A DNA stretch of 8,603 nt. Source: Methanobacteriota archaeon. GTDB lineage: Archaea; Thermoplasmatota; Thermoplasmata; RBG-16-68-12. Below are positions 1 to 6,445 of this stretch, piece by piece. The stretch is taken from contig VBME01000117.1 in the NCBI GenBank assembly GCA_005878995.1, forward strand, positions 1 through 8,603, written 5' to 3'. How positions within the stretch are numbered: the first letter of the stretch is position 1; every line of letters begins with the position of its first letter. The notes under the pieces are model-generated. The model saw nothing but the letters and a program-made list of their open reading frames with translations, made no database searches and was not told the DNA's origin. The position numbers were made by a program, and so were the translations under genes.

Positions 1-274
1 GGTCGAATGGCAGGTGATATTTGTCCCGGAATGCGCGATGGGATGACTCACCTTGGACGCTGATGCCCAAGACGACAGCTCCCTTCTCCCGGAAGGCATC
101 GCTGTCGTCTCGGAATGCGCACGATTCTCGGGTGCAGCCCAGCGTGTCATCCTCCGGGTAGAAGTACAGGACAACCGCCTTGCCTCGAAAGTCCCCTAAC
201 CGAATGGGAAGGCCGTCTTGGTTCGTCCCCCCAAAATCCGGGGCTTGTGTGCCGGGCTCGAGCAGGTCGCTCAT
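1..274 (-). CDS. BCP/PrxQ-type peroxiredoxin (partial, C-terminus off window)
   Basis: Thiol peroxidase of the AhpC/TSA family, bacterioferritin-comigratory-protein (BCP/PrxQ) branch, which reduces H2O2 and organic hydroperoxides in the cytoplasm using thioredoxin-like donors. Reading leftwards from an ATG at 274-272 gives 91 residues before the window ends; a full BCP is about 150-160. Visible marks are APDF at 11-14, the strand AVVLYFYP at 33-40, and the peroxidatic motif P40-x3-T44-x2-C47. A second cysteine, C52, lies five residues on, the usual resolving-Cys position in atypical 2-Cys BCPs. ISVQ followed by SHRAF (71-82) matches the family's S-x-D-x(n)-SH-x-F segment. The common TPGC is TLGC here. 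It lies 71 bases downstream of the flavoenzyme gene ending at 346 on the same strand, so it may be co-transcribed and remove peroxide made there, though it could also have its own promoter. Family assignment is secure; the physiological donor is not visible. Confidence 0.93.
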   Translation of the reverse strand, partial: MSDLLEPGTQAPDFGGTNQDGLPIRLGDFRGKAVVLYFYPEDDTLGCTRESCAFRDDSDAFREKGAVVLGISVQGESSHRAFRDKYHLPFD

Positions 275-298
275 GGCGGATGGTCGAAACGCTCGTTG

Positions 299-312
299 GA
301 TTCAAAGATTGT
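299..312 (-). promoter_or_regulatory. Possible TATA-like box for the peroxiredoxin gene
   Basis: On the minus strand the stretch AATCTTTGAATCC is the only AT-rich run in the 71-base gap ahead of the peroxiredoxin ATG. It is centred about 31 bases upstream of the start, the spacing expected of an archaeal TATA box on a leaderless or nearly leaderless transcript, and no Shine-Dalgarno site is seen before this ATG. The match is weak and co-transcription from the upstream flavoenzyme genes is an equal possibility. Confidence 0.25.
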
Positions 313-345
313 GCCGGCCGAGCGAAGGCGTCCATTCCTTGGGGG

Positions 346-1923
346 TCACCGCCCACGTCGAGGCCAATCTTTCAGGATTTCCCGTGCGGCGTTCAGGCCC
401 GGAGCTCCGGTGATCCCGCCGCCGGGATGGGCGCCGGAGCCGCAGAGGTACAAGCCATCAATCGGGGTCCGGTACCGAGACCACCCCGGGACGGGCCGAA
501 GGAAGAGGGACTGGTCTAACGTCATCTCCCCGTGATAGATGTGGCCCTCCGTGAGCCCGAACCGGGCCTCGAGGTCGAGGGGCGTGAGGATCTGACGATC
601 CAGCACCAATCGCTCGAACCCGGGGATGAGGTCCGCGAGGATCGTGACGACCCGGTCGGCGAGCTTCTCCCTCTCCGTATCCCACCCGCCGCGACGCAGT
701 GCGTACGGCGCGTACTGCACTTGGGTCGACATCACATGCATTCCCGGTGGCGCGAGGTCCGGGTCCACGACCGTTGGGACGAACACGTCGAGGACGGGCT
801 TCCCCGACGCCTGCCCGTACTTCGCGTCGTCGTACGCTCGCTCGATGTATTCGAGGGAGGGACAGACTCGGAAATGGGGAGGCACGCCATCGCCCGCCGC
901 GGGCAGGTTCGGCGGCCCAGCTAACGCGAAGTTCACCTTCGCAACGACCCCGTTCATCTCGAAATTCCGGATGTGCAGGAGGAATTCCGGGCTCAGTTCC
1001 TCCGGGTCCACGAGGTGAAGGAACGTCCGCTTCGGATCCGCGTTCGACGCAACGGCCCGTGCACCGATCGTCTCACCGCCCGCGAGTTCGACCCCGGTGA
1101 CGCGCCCGTCGGCGCTCTTGATGTGCACGACCTCCGCGTCGGTTCGAATCGTCGCGCCGGCGTCCCGGGCGGCGTGGGCCAAGGCGTTCGAAAGGCTCCC
1201 CAGCCCTCCGCGGACAAAGGCGGAACGGGCGCCGTGTCCGTCGGGCAGGAACTGGGGAACGAGCCCGAATGCGGTTCCGGGGGACCACGGTCCCTCAAAC
1301 GTTCCCGTCAATGCATCGACCGCGTAGCTCGCTTTGAGCAACTCGGTCTCGAACCACTCGTTCAGAAAGTCTCGGATCGCCATCGGAGGCAGGCGGAGCA
1401 TCTGTTGCATCGCGTGTTTGCCAAGTCGCCGGAAGCGGAGCGCGCGGCCGAGGAGACCCGTCAGCTCGCCGAGGCTCGGCGATGCGAGGTCGGGCGGCGG
1501 CATCGCGAGGATCGGATCGAGCGCTGCTGCGAATCGGCTCAGGAATTCGACGAACCGCGGGTATGTGTCCGCGTCTTTTTGTGAGAACCTCGCGAGTTCC
1601 GCCTGGGTCTTCGGGACGTTCCGGAAAATCCGTAGCACCTGACTGTCGCCCACCGCGACGACCTCCGGCTCCGCCGGGATGAACTGCACGCCGCGCTTCG
1701 CGAGATCCAAGTCCTCTAGGAGTTCAGGCCGGAGCCGACCACACACGGATGCACCGGTTGGTCCGCGGAACCCCGGGACGAACTCCTCCGTCGTCACCGG
1801 GCCACCGACGGTCGACCGCTTCTCCAGGACGAGGACGCGCCGGCCACCGCGCGCGAGGTACGTCGCGGCGACGAGGCCGTTGTGTCCCCCGCCGACGATG
1901 ACGATGTCGAACGACTCGGCCAC
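346..1923 (-). CDS. PYROXD2-like FAD-dependent oxidoreductase, paralog 2
   Basis: A 525-residue flavoprotein of the phytoene desaturase/PYROXD2-like family (COG1233 type), likely cytoplasmic; chemistry is expected to be FAD-linked (de)hydrogenation, substrate unknown. The N-terminal dinucleotide fold has G11-x-G13-x2-G16 (GGGHNG) with acidic E34 at the end of strand 2 for the FAD ribose, followed by VGG (39-41). The C-terminal FAD-closing motif GLYLCGSGAHPGGG starts at about 490. RPELLEDLDL (65-74), WFETELLKAS (190-199) and SPGTAF (214-219) match its two paralogs in this window. It differs at 223-224, where both others and human PYROXD2 have His-His but this protein has Pro-Gln. The start is GTG at 1923-1921; a GGTG-like site lies just before it, inside the end of the upstream paralog, whose stop is 3 bases away. 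The two genes are therefore almost certainly one transcript. Family call is firm; function is open. Confidence 0.93.
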   Translation of the reverse strand: MAESFDIVIVGGGHNGLVAATYLARGGRRVLVLEKRSTVGGPVTTEEFVPGFRGPTGASVCGRLRPELLEDLDLAKRGVQFIPAEPEVVAVGDSQVLRIFRNVPKTQAELARFSQKDADTYPRFVEFLSRFAAALDPILAMPPPDLASPSLGELTGLLGRALRFRRLGKHAMQQMLRLPPMAIRDFLNEWFETELLKASYAVDALTGTFEGPWSPGTAFGLVPQFLPDGHGARSAFVRGGLGSLSNALAHAARDAGATIRTDAEVVHIKSADGRVTGVELAGGETIGARAVASNADPKRTFLHLVDPEELSPEFLLHIRNFEMNGVVAKVNFALAGPPNLPAAGDGVPPHFRVCPSLEYIERAYDDAKYGQASGKPVLDVFVPTVVDPDLAPPGMHVMSTQVQYAPYALRRGGWDTEREKLADRVVTILADLIPGFERLVLDRQILTPLDLEARFGLTEGHIYHGEMTLDQSLFLRPVPGWSRYRTPIDGLYLCGSGAHPGGGITGAPGLNAAREILKDWPRRGR

Positions 1924-1926
1924 GGA

Positions 1927-3519
1927 TCACACCCGGAGGAGGGCCCAGTCTCGCAAGATCTCGCGCGCGGCGTTGAGGCCGGGTGCTCCCATTACGCCAC
2001 CTCCCGGATGGGCTCCCGAGCCACACAGGTAGAGCCCTTTGAGGGGCATGCGGTACTGCGCCCATCCCGGGGTCGGTCGGAGGAAGAGGAGCTGGTCCGG
2101 CGTGAGTTCCCCGTGGAAGATGTTGCCGCCCGTGAGCCCAATCATTTGCTCGAGGTCCCACGGGCTGAGGAACTGGCGGTGGAGGATGATGTTCCGGATG
2201 CTCGGGATGTACTCCTCGATCGTGTCGAGGACCGTCTCGCCGAATTCTTCGCGGCGCTCCTCCCACGTTCCCTTTCGGAGGCTGTATGGCGCATACTGGA
2301 TGAAACAAGACATGATGTGTTTTCCCGGCGGGGCGAGGGTCGGGTCGAGCGTCGAGGGGACGCACATGTCGACGTACGGCCGGTGCGAGTAGTCTCCGTA
2401 CTTCGCGTCGTCGTACGCTTTCTCGATGTAGTCCACACTGGGTCCGAGTGAGATTGCGCCCCGGAGGTGGACCCCGTTGCCGGGGAGGCACGAGAAGCTC
2501 GGCGCCTCCTTCAGCGCGAGGTTCACTTTGCCGGACGATCCTTCGATCTTGAAGTTTTCAATCCCTCGTACGAAATCCGCGGGAAGTTCTGACTTCTCGA
2601 TGAGCTTCAGGAAAGTCCGTTTCGGGTCGGCGCCGGAGGCGATCACTTTCGCGTAGAGCTTCTCCCCCGACGCGAGTTCTACCCCGATCGCGCGTCCGTT
2701 TCGAACGAGGATTCGTCGCACCTCGGCATTCACGCGAGTCTCCGCGCCAAACTGCCGAGCCGCACGTGCGATCGCCTCGCTGACCATCCCCATCCCACCG
2801 CGGACGTAGCCCCAGGAGCGATACGCGCCGTCGATTTCCCCCATGTAATGGTGCATGAGGACGTACGCGGTGCCGGGGGACCGGGGCCCGAGCAGCGTGC
2901 CGATGATCCCGCTCGAACAAAGGCTCGCCTTCACGACGTCCGTCTCGAACCATTCGTCGAGGTAGTCCGCGGCGCTCATCGTCATGAGCCGCGCGAACGT
3001 GTACAGTTCGTCCTCCGTCAGCGTCTTGACCTGTTTGTTCAACGCGAGGAGCTTGCGCAGCTCGGACGGATTCAGGGAACCGACATCCGGCGGCGTCATG
3101 GTGAGGGTGGGCGCGATGAACTTCGCCATGCGGGCCATGAGGCGACCGAACCTCGGCATCGCCTCCGCGTCGCGCCGCGAGAATTTCGCAACGGCTTGGA
3201 AGGTATCCTCCTCGGACCCGTGATAGAACAGGTAGCGCCCATCGGGGAGCGGCGTGAAACTCGATTCTTGCGGGATCACTTCGAAGCCGTGGGATGGCAG
3301 ATCGAGATCCCGGATGATCTGCGGGCGGAGGAGGCTGCACACGTACGAGCAGACGGTGAATTTGAATCCCGGATAGAGCTCCTCCGTGACCGCCGCTCCT
3401 CCGAGGATATGACGTCGCTCGAGGACGACGACTTTCTTTCCCGCGCGGGCGAGATACGCCGCGGTGACGAGGCCGTTGTGTCCCCCGCCGATTACGATGG
3501 CGTCGTACCGCTGCGCCAT
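1927..3519 (-). CDS. PYROXD2-like FAD-dependent oxidoreductase, paralog 1
   Basis: A 530-residue flavoprotein of the PYROXD2/phytoene desaturase-like family. Of the three here it looks closest to human PYROXD2: the stretch 35-69 (RRHILGGAAVTEE, PGFKF, SLLRPQI) is nearly the same as I remember that protein. The FAD fold has G11-x-G13-x2-G16 (GGGHNG) and E34; the C-terminal FAD motif GLYLCGSGAHPGGG starts at about 495. WFETDVVKAS (190-199), SPGTAYVLMHH (214-224, with the conserved His-His) and RGGMG (240-244) form the middle. An in-frame start at 3543 would add eight residues (MPRTRSGF). I chose ATG 3519-3517 because it puts the first strand at the usual place and has a GAGGT site eight bases upstream (3532-3528). 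It is the first gene of a minus-strand unit with paralog 2, transcribed away from the GcvT-family gene. The human homolog is mitochondrial and poorly characterised, so no reaction can be given. Confidence 0.93.
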   Translation of the reverse strand: MAQRYDAIVIGGGHNGLVTAAYLARAGKKVVVLERRHILGGAAVTEELYPGFKFTVCSYVCSLLRPQIIRDLDLPSHGFEVIPQESSFTPLPDGRYLFYHGSEEDTFQAVAKFSRRDAEAMPRFGRLMARMAKFIAPTLTMTPPDVGSLNPSELRKLLALNKQVKTLTEDELYTFARLMTMSAADYLDEWFETDVVKASLCSSGIIGTLLGPRSPGTAYVLMHHYMGEIDGAYRSWGYVRGGMGMVSEAIARAARQFGAETRVNAEVRRILVRNGRAIGVELASGEKLYAKVIASGADPKRTFLKLIEKSELPADFVRGIENFKIEGSSGKVNLALKEAPSFSCLPGNGVHLRGAISLGPSVDYIEKAYDDAKYGDYSHRPYVDMCVPSTLDPTLAPPGKHIMSCFIQYAPYSLRKGTWEERREEFGETVLDTIEEYIPSIRNIILHRQFLSPWDLEQMIGLTGGNIFHGELTPDQLLFLRPTPGWAQYRMPLKGLYLCGSGAHPGGGVMGAPGLNAAREILRDWALLRV

Positions 3520-3527
3520 AAAGCCCG

Positions 3528-3532
3528 ACCTC
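3528..3532 (-). promoter_or_regulatory. Ribosome binding site GAGGT for paralog 1
   Basis: GAGGT on the minus strand, eight bases before the ATG at 3519. It decides between this start and the longer in-frame reading from 3543, which would place the site inside the coding region. Confidence 0.6.
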
Positions 3533-3553
3533 GTCCGCGGCACGTCGCGTCTG

Positions 3554-3563
3554 TAAGTTCAAA
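3554..3563 (-). promoter_or_regulatory. Possible TATA-like box for the minus-strand flavoenzyme genes
   Basis: TTTGAACTTA on the minus strand is the only AT-rich run ahead of paralog 1, centred about 39 bases upstream of its ATG. Archaeal spacing (about 26 bases) would put the transcript start near 3532, giving a very short leader that barely includes the GAGGT site. Weak consensus; a candidate only. Confidence 0.3.
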
Positions 3564-3567
3564 CCGG

Positions 3568-3583
3568 GCGCGGCGGGCCGCGC
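3568..3583. repeat. GC-rich inverted repeat between divergent promoters
   Basis: GCGCGGC, two bases, then GCCGCGC: perfect 7-base arms. It sits between the two candidate TATA boxes of the divergently transcribed units, just upstream of the minus-strand box. The position would suit a shared operator, but GC-only palindromes of this size are common in GC-rich DNA, so function is unproven. Confidence 0.4.
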
Positions 3584-3601
3584 GGAGTAACGGGAGAGGG
3601 G

Positions 3602-3614
3602 TTATATCGTTTAT
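3602..3614 (+). promoter_or_regulatory. TATA-like promoter for the GcvT-family gene
   Basis: TTATATCGTTTAT is the most AT-rich stretch in the divergent intergenic region. Centred near 3605, it would direct an archaeal transcript start at about 3630, leaving a leader of roughly 15 bases that contains the GGAGG site at 3634. The fit of box, start and ribosome site makes this the best supported promoter in the window. Confidence 0.5.
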
Positions 3615-3633
3615 CCGCGGTCCGCGTCCGCCC

Positions 3634-3644
3634 GGAGGGGGATC
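3634..3644 (+). promoter_or_regulatory. Strong Shine-Dalgarno site choosing the GTG start at 3645
   Basis: GGAGGGGGATC lies directly before GTG 3645, with GGAGG six bases from the start codon. It differs by one base from the GGAGGTGATC complement of the 16S 3' end, and supports the GTG rather than any later ATG. Confidence 0.7.
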
Positions 3645-4832
3645 GTGCGACGAGGATCGCCATTTCATTCGCGGACGTCGGCGGCATGCGACAGTTGGGA
3701 GTGGCGCGGGTGGGCCGGATACCTCGCGGCGTCGTCGTATTCCCTCGTCCCGGAGATGGAGTACTATGCGATCCGCCATTCCGCGGGCGTGCTCGACGTC
3801 TCGCCGCTCTACAAATATCTCATCGAGGGGAAGGATGCCGCACATCTGGTGAACCACGTCGTGACGCGGGACGTATCGAAGCTCGCGAAAGGGCAGATCT
3901 ACTACACCCCTTGGTGCGACGAGCGCGGGAAGACAGTGGACGATGGCACGCTTTGGAATTTCGGTGACGGATCGTTCCGGATGACGTCCGCGGAGCCGAA
4001 CCTGAAGTGGTTGCAAGACGCGGGAATGGGACTCGATGTGACCGTCACGGACGTGTCCGAGGATATTGGGGCGCTGGCCTTGCAGGGTCCGTCGTCCCGA
4101 GCGATCTTGCTCGACGGGGCGGACGGGGCGATCCAGAAGATGAAGTACTTTCGATTCGTGAAGACGAAGTTCGACGGCATCCCGGTCCACATCTCTCGGA
4201 CCGGGTACACGGGCGATCTGGGATACGAGATCTGGGTCGAGCGTGAACGCGCAGAGGCACTGTGGGACGCGCTCATGACGAAAGGGGCGGGACACGACAT
4301 CACGCCCGCGGGCATGCTCGCCCTGGACGTGGCGCGGATCGAAGCGGGGCTCATCCTCGCGGAAGTCGAGTACATGCCCGCGCGGAAGGCTACGATTGAC
4401 GCGCAACGGTACTCGCCGTTCGAGCTCAGTCTCGACTGGACCGTGGCACTCGGCAAAGGCCCTTTCATCGGGAGGAAAGCGCTCATCGAGGAGAAGCGCC
4501 GCGGCCCGGCCCGGCGGACGGTCGGCCTGGTGATTGACTGGCGGACGATCGAACGGTTTTACTGGGACATGGGATTGCCGCCGCAGCCGCCCGCGGAGCC
4601 TTGGCGGGAGAAGGTTCCGATTTTCTCCGGGTACCGACAGGTTGGATGGGCGACGAGCGGCTGCTGGTCTCCCCTGCTGAAAAAATACCTCGCGATCGCG
4701 ACCGTCGCCGCACCGTACGCCCAGATCGGGACCCGCGTGGAGATCGAGGTCGCGGTCGAGTGGCAGCGCCACCGCACTCCGGCGACGGTGGTCGAGCGGC
4801 CGTTCTTCGAACCGGAGCGAAAAAAGGCCTGA
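3645..4832 (+). CDS. GcvT-like aminomethyltransferase-family protein (folate-dependent C1 transfer)
   Basis: A 395-residue protein of the glycine cleavage T-protein family (COG0404). Known members move a methylene or methyl group from an amine, sulfonium or methoxy donor to tetrahydrofolate. The N-terminal folate-binding fold covers about 38-275: DVS (51-53), GKDA (62-65), the Asp pair V98-D99-D100-G101 at the catalytic-Asp position of T-protein, LQGPS (146-150) and RTGYTGDLGYE (185-195). The C-terminal barrel covers about 290-390, with VGWATSGCWSP (333-343) and PFFEP (386-390). It is not a plain T-protein: the usual Asn-Ala-x-Asn after the catalytic loop is replaced by SAEPN (115-119), and about 20 residues (DWRTIERFYWDMG and after) are inserted near 298-320. 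No other glycine-cleavage subunits lie nearby. It starts at GTG with a strong ribosome site and is followed 47 bases later by a flavoenzyme. It could be a demethylase-type C1 transferase; the substrate is unknown. Confidence 0.88.
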   Translation: MRRGSPFHSRTSAACDSWEWRGWAGYLAASSYSLVPEMEYYAIRHSAGVLDVSPLYKYLIEGKDAAHLVNHVVTRDVSKLAKGQIYYTPWCDERGKTVDDGTLWNFGDGSFRMTSAEPNLKWLQDAGMGLDVTVTDVSEDIGALALQGPSSRAILLDGADGAIQKMKYFRFVKTKFDGIPVHISRTGYTGDLGYEIWVERERAEALWDALMTKGAGHDITPAGMLALDVARIEAGLILAEVEYMPARKATIDAQRYSPFELSLDWTVALGKGPFIGRKALIEEKRRGPARRTVGLVIDWRTIERFYWDMGLPPQPPAEPWREKVPIFSGYRQVGWATSGCWSPLLKKYLAIATVAAPYAQIGTRVEIEVAVEWQRHRTPATVVERPFFEPERKKA

Positions 4833-4844
4833 GCCGCGAGGCAA

Positions 4845-4854
4845 TTTCCTTATC
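4845..4854 (+). promoter_or_regulatory. Possible internal TATA-like box, leaderless start for paralog 3
   Basis: TTTCCTTATC, within the run 4843-4855, is centred 30 bases ahead of ATG 4880, and the bases just before that ATG contain no Shine-Dalgarno match. This is the layout of an archaeal leaderless promoter, so the flavoenzyme may be expressed independently of the GcvT-family gene as well as by read-through across the 47-base gap. Confidence 0.4.
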
Positions 4855-4879
4855 GAGGCCGCGGTTACCCATCCGCCTC

Positions 4880-6442
4880 ATGGCCAAGACGGACGCGATC
4901 ATCGTCGGCGGGGGTCACAACGGGCTCGTGGCCGCCGCGTATCTCGCGAAGGCCGGCCTGAAGGTCATGGTCCTCGAACGCCGTCCGATCGTCGGAGGCG
5001 CCTGTGTCACCGAGGAAATTCATCCGGGTTTCCGAGCCTCGACCCTTGCCTACACCTGCGGCCTCTTTCGGCCGGAAATCAAGGCCGACCTCGATCTCGC
5101 TTCGTTCGGCCTGGAAGAACATCCGTACGACCCATCCCAATTTCTCCCGTTTCCCGATCGGCGGTTCCTGCTCTTCCGAAACGACCTCGCGTGGAACGAG
5201 AAGCAGATTGCGCGATTCTCGACGAAAGACGCGAACGCTTGGGCCAAGTACGTGCGGTTCTGGGACGAATTCGGGGAGCTCGTGGAACCGACCTTGCTCG
5301 CGCCTCCGGTGTCTCTTGCGGACCTCGCCTCCCTCGTGCGCACTCCGCAAGCGGAAGACTTCCTGCGACGGATCATGCTCATGTCAATTTCGGACCTGCT
5401 CGACGATTTCTTCGAGTCGGAGGAAGTCAAAGCGTCGTTGGCTACGAGCGCGGTCGCGGGGACGATGGCCGGACCTCGAACCCCGGGAACCGCGTTTGTC
5501 CTTGGGCACCACACACTCACCGAAGTCGGAGGTTTGAAGGGGGCGTGGGGCTGGATGCGCGGAGGGATGGGGGCGATCTCCGATGCGATTGCCCGCGCGG
5601 CTCGGGCTTTCGGGGCGGACATCCGGACGAGTTCGACCGTTCGCCGGATTCTCGTGCGGAAGGGGCGCGCGGTCGGGGTGGAACTCGCCGATGGCACCAT
5701 CGTCGAGGGAACGGCCGTCCTCAGCAACGCGGATCCAAAGCGGACGCTCCTGGGCCTCGTTGGCGAGGAGAACCTCCCGCCGGAATTCGCGCGGGCGGTC
5801 GCGCGAATTCGGTTCGAGTCTTCGTCCTTCAAACTCAACCTCGCCCTCCGCGAACTGCCCGATTTCCATGCGATCCCGGGGACCACCGCCCAGCCCCACC
5901 ACAAGGCGATCATCGATGTCGCGCCCTCGATGGACTACCTGGAGCGAGCCTACGACGACGCCAAGCGTGGCCGTCCGTCGCGCGAGCCGTTCCTCGAGTT
6001 CGCGATTGAGTCCGCGAACGACCCGACCGCGGCGCCGCCCGGGATGCACACGCTCACGATATCCGCGAAGTTCGCGCCGTTCGACCTCGCGGCGGGTACC
6101 TGGGACACGGAGGCCGACAAGTTCGCGGAGCGGATCCTCGACGTCCTTGAATTGTACGCGCCGAACATACGTCGAGCGACGATTGCGATGGGTTCGCGAT
6201 CCCCGCTCGACATGGAGCGGGAATACGGTCTCACCCGCGGCGATGTCTTTCACGGAGCAATTCTTCCGTACCAGATGTTCTCCTTCCGACCGGTCCCGGG
6301 ATGGTCATCGTATCGGATGCCGGTCAAAGGCCTGTATCTGTGTGGCGCAGGGGCCCATCCGGGCGGCGGCGTGATTGGGGCGGCCGGCCACAACGCGGCC
6401 CAAGCGGTCCTCGAAGACTGGCAGCAGCTCAAGACGGCATAG
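4880..6442 (+). CDS. PYROXD2-like FAD-dependent oxidoreductase, paralog 3
   Basis: A 520-residue flavoprotein, third member of the PYROXD2/phytoene desaturase-like family in the window. The FAD fold has G10-x-G12-x2-G15 (GGGHNG) and E33. RPEIKADLDL (64-73), FFESEEVKAS (177-186), TPGTAFVLGHH (201-211, His-His kept) and RGGMG follow. The C-terminal FAD motif GLYLCGAGAHPGGG starts at about 484, with GHNAA in place of the GLNAA of the other two. The reading frame stays open back to 4601, but that part overlaps the GcvT-family gene in another frame. ATG 4880 gives the normal N-terminus one residue shorter than its paralogs and sits 30 bases from a TATA-like box. It lies on the opposite strand to paralogs 1 and 2, in line with the GcvT-family gene, so it is the best candidate for a partner acting with that protein. 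Substrate and electron acceptor are unknown. Confidence 0.93.
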   Translation: MAKTDAIIVGGGHNGLVAAAYLAKAGLKVMVLERRPIVGGACVTEEIHPGFRASTLAYTCGLFRPEIKADLDLASFGLEEHPYDPSQFLPFPDRRFLLFRNDLAWNEKQIARFSTKDANAWAKYVRFWDEFGELVEPTLLAPPVSLADLASLVRTPQAEDFLRRIMLMSISDLLDDFFESEEVKASLATSAVAGTMAGPRTPGTAFVLGHHTLTEVGGLKGAWGWMRGGMGAISDAIARAARAFGADIRTSSTVRRILVRKGRAVGVELADGTIVEGTAVLSNADPKRTLLGLVGEENLPPEFARAVARIRFESSSFKLNLALRELPDFHAIPGTTAQPHHKAIIDVAPSMDYLERAYDDAKRGRPSREPFLEFAIESANDPTAAPPGMHTLTISAKFAPFDLAAGTWDTEADKFAERILDVLELYAPNIRRATIAMGSRSPLDMEREYGLTRGDVFHGAILPYQMFSFRPVPGWSSYRMPVKGLYLCGAGAHPGGGVIGAAGHNAAQAVLEDWQQLKTA

Positions 6443-6445
6443 TCG

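Noticed and set aside
115..535. Plus-strand small open frames over the peroxiredoxin and paralog 2 end
   Set aside because: All are antisense to recognisable proteins and have shadow-like composition.
346..3519. True carotenoid phytoene desaturase (crtI) genes
   Set aside because: The GLYLCGSGAHPGGG ending and the TEE-x2-PGF segment fit the PYROXD2 branch, and no crtB, crtY or other carotenoid gene is nearby.
3520..3543. Upstream in-frame start for paralog 1
   Set aside because: The eight added residues are not family-like and the GAGGT ribosome site at 3528-3532 would fall inside them.
3568..3583. Intrinsic terminator
   Set aside because: The palindrome is not followed by a T-run on either strand and lies between two divergent starts, not after a gene.
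2848..3852. 334-codon plus-strand frame opposite paralog 1
   Set aside because: Antisense shadow: it spans the divergent promoter region and runs into the GcvT-family gene in the wrong frame.
3492..4844. 450-codon open frame on the minus strand opposite the GcvT-family gene
   Set aside because: It is antisense to a well-supported gene, is dominated by Arg, Pro and Asp as expected from the complementary frame of GC-rich coding DNA, and matches no family I recognise.
4601..4879. N-terminal extension of paralog 3 into the GcvT-family gene
   Set aside because: The extra 93 residues overlap the GcvT coding sequence in another frame, are low-complexity and Arg-rich, and precede the normal FAD-fold N-terminus at ATG 4880.
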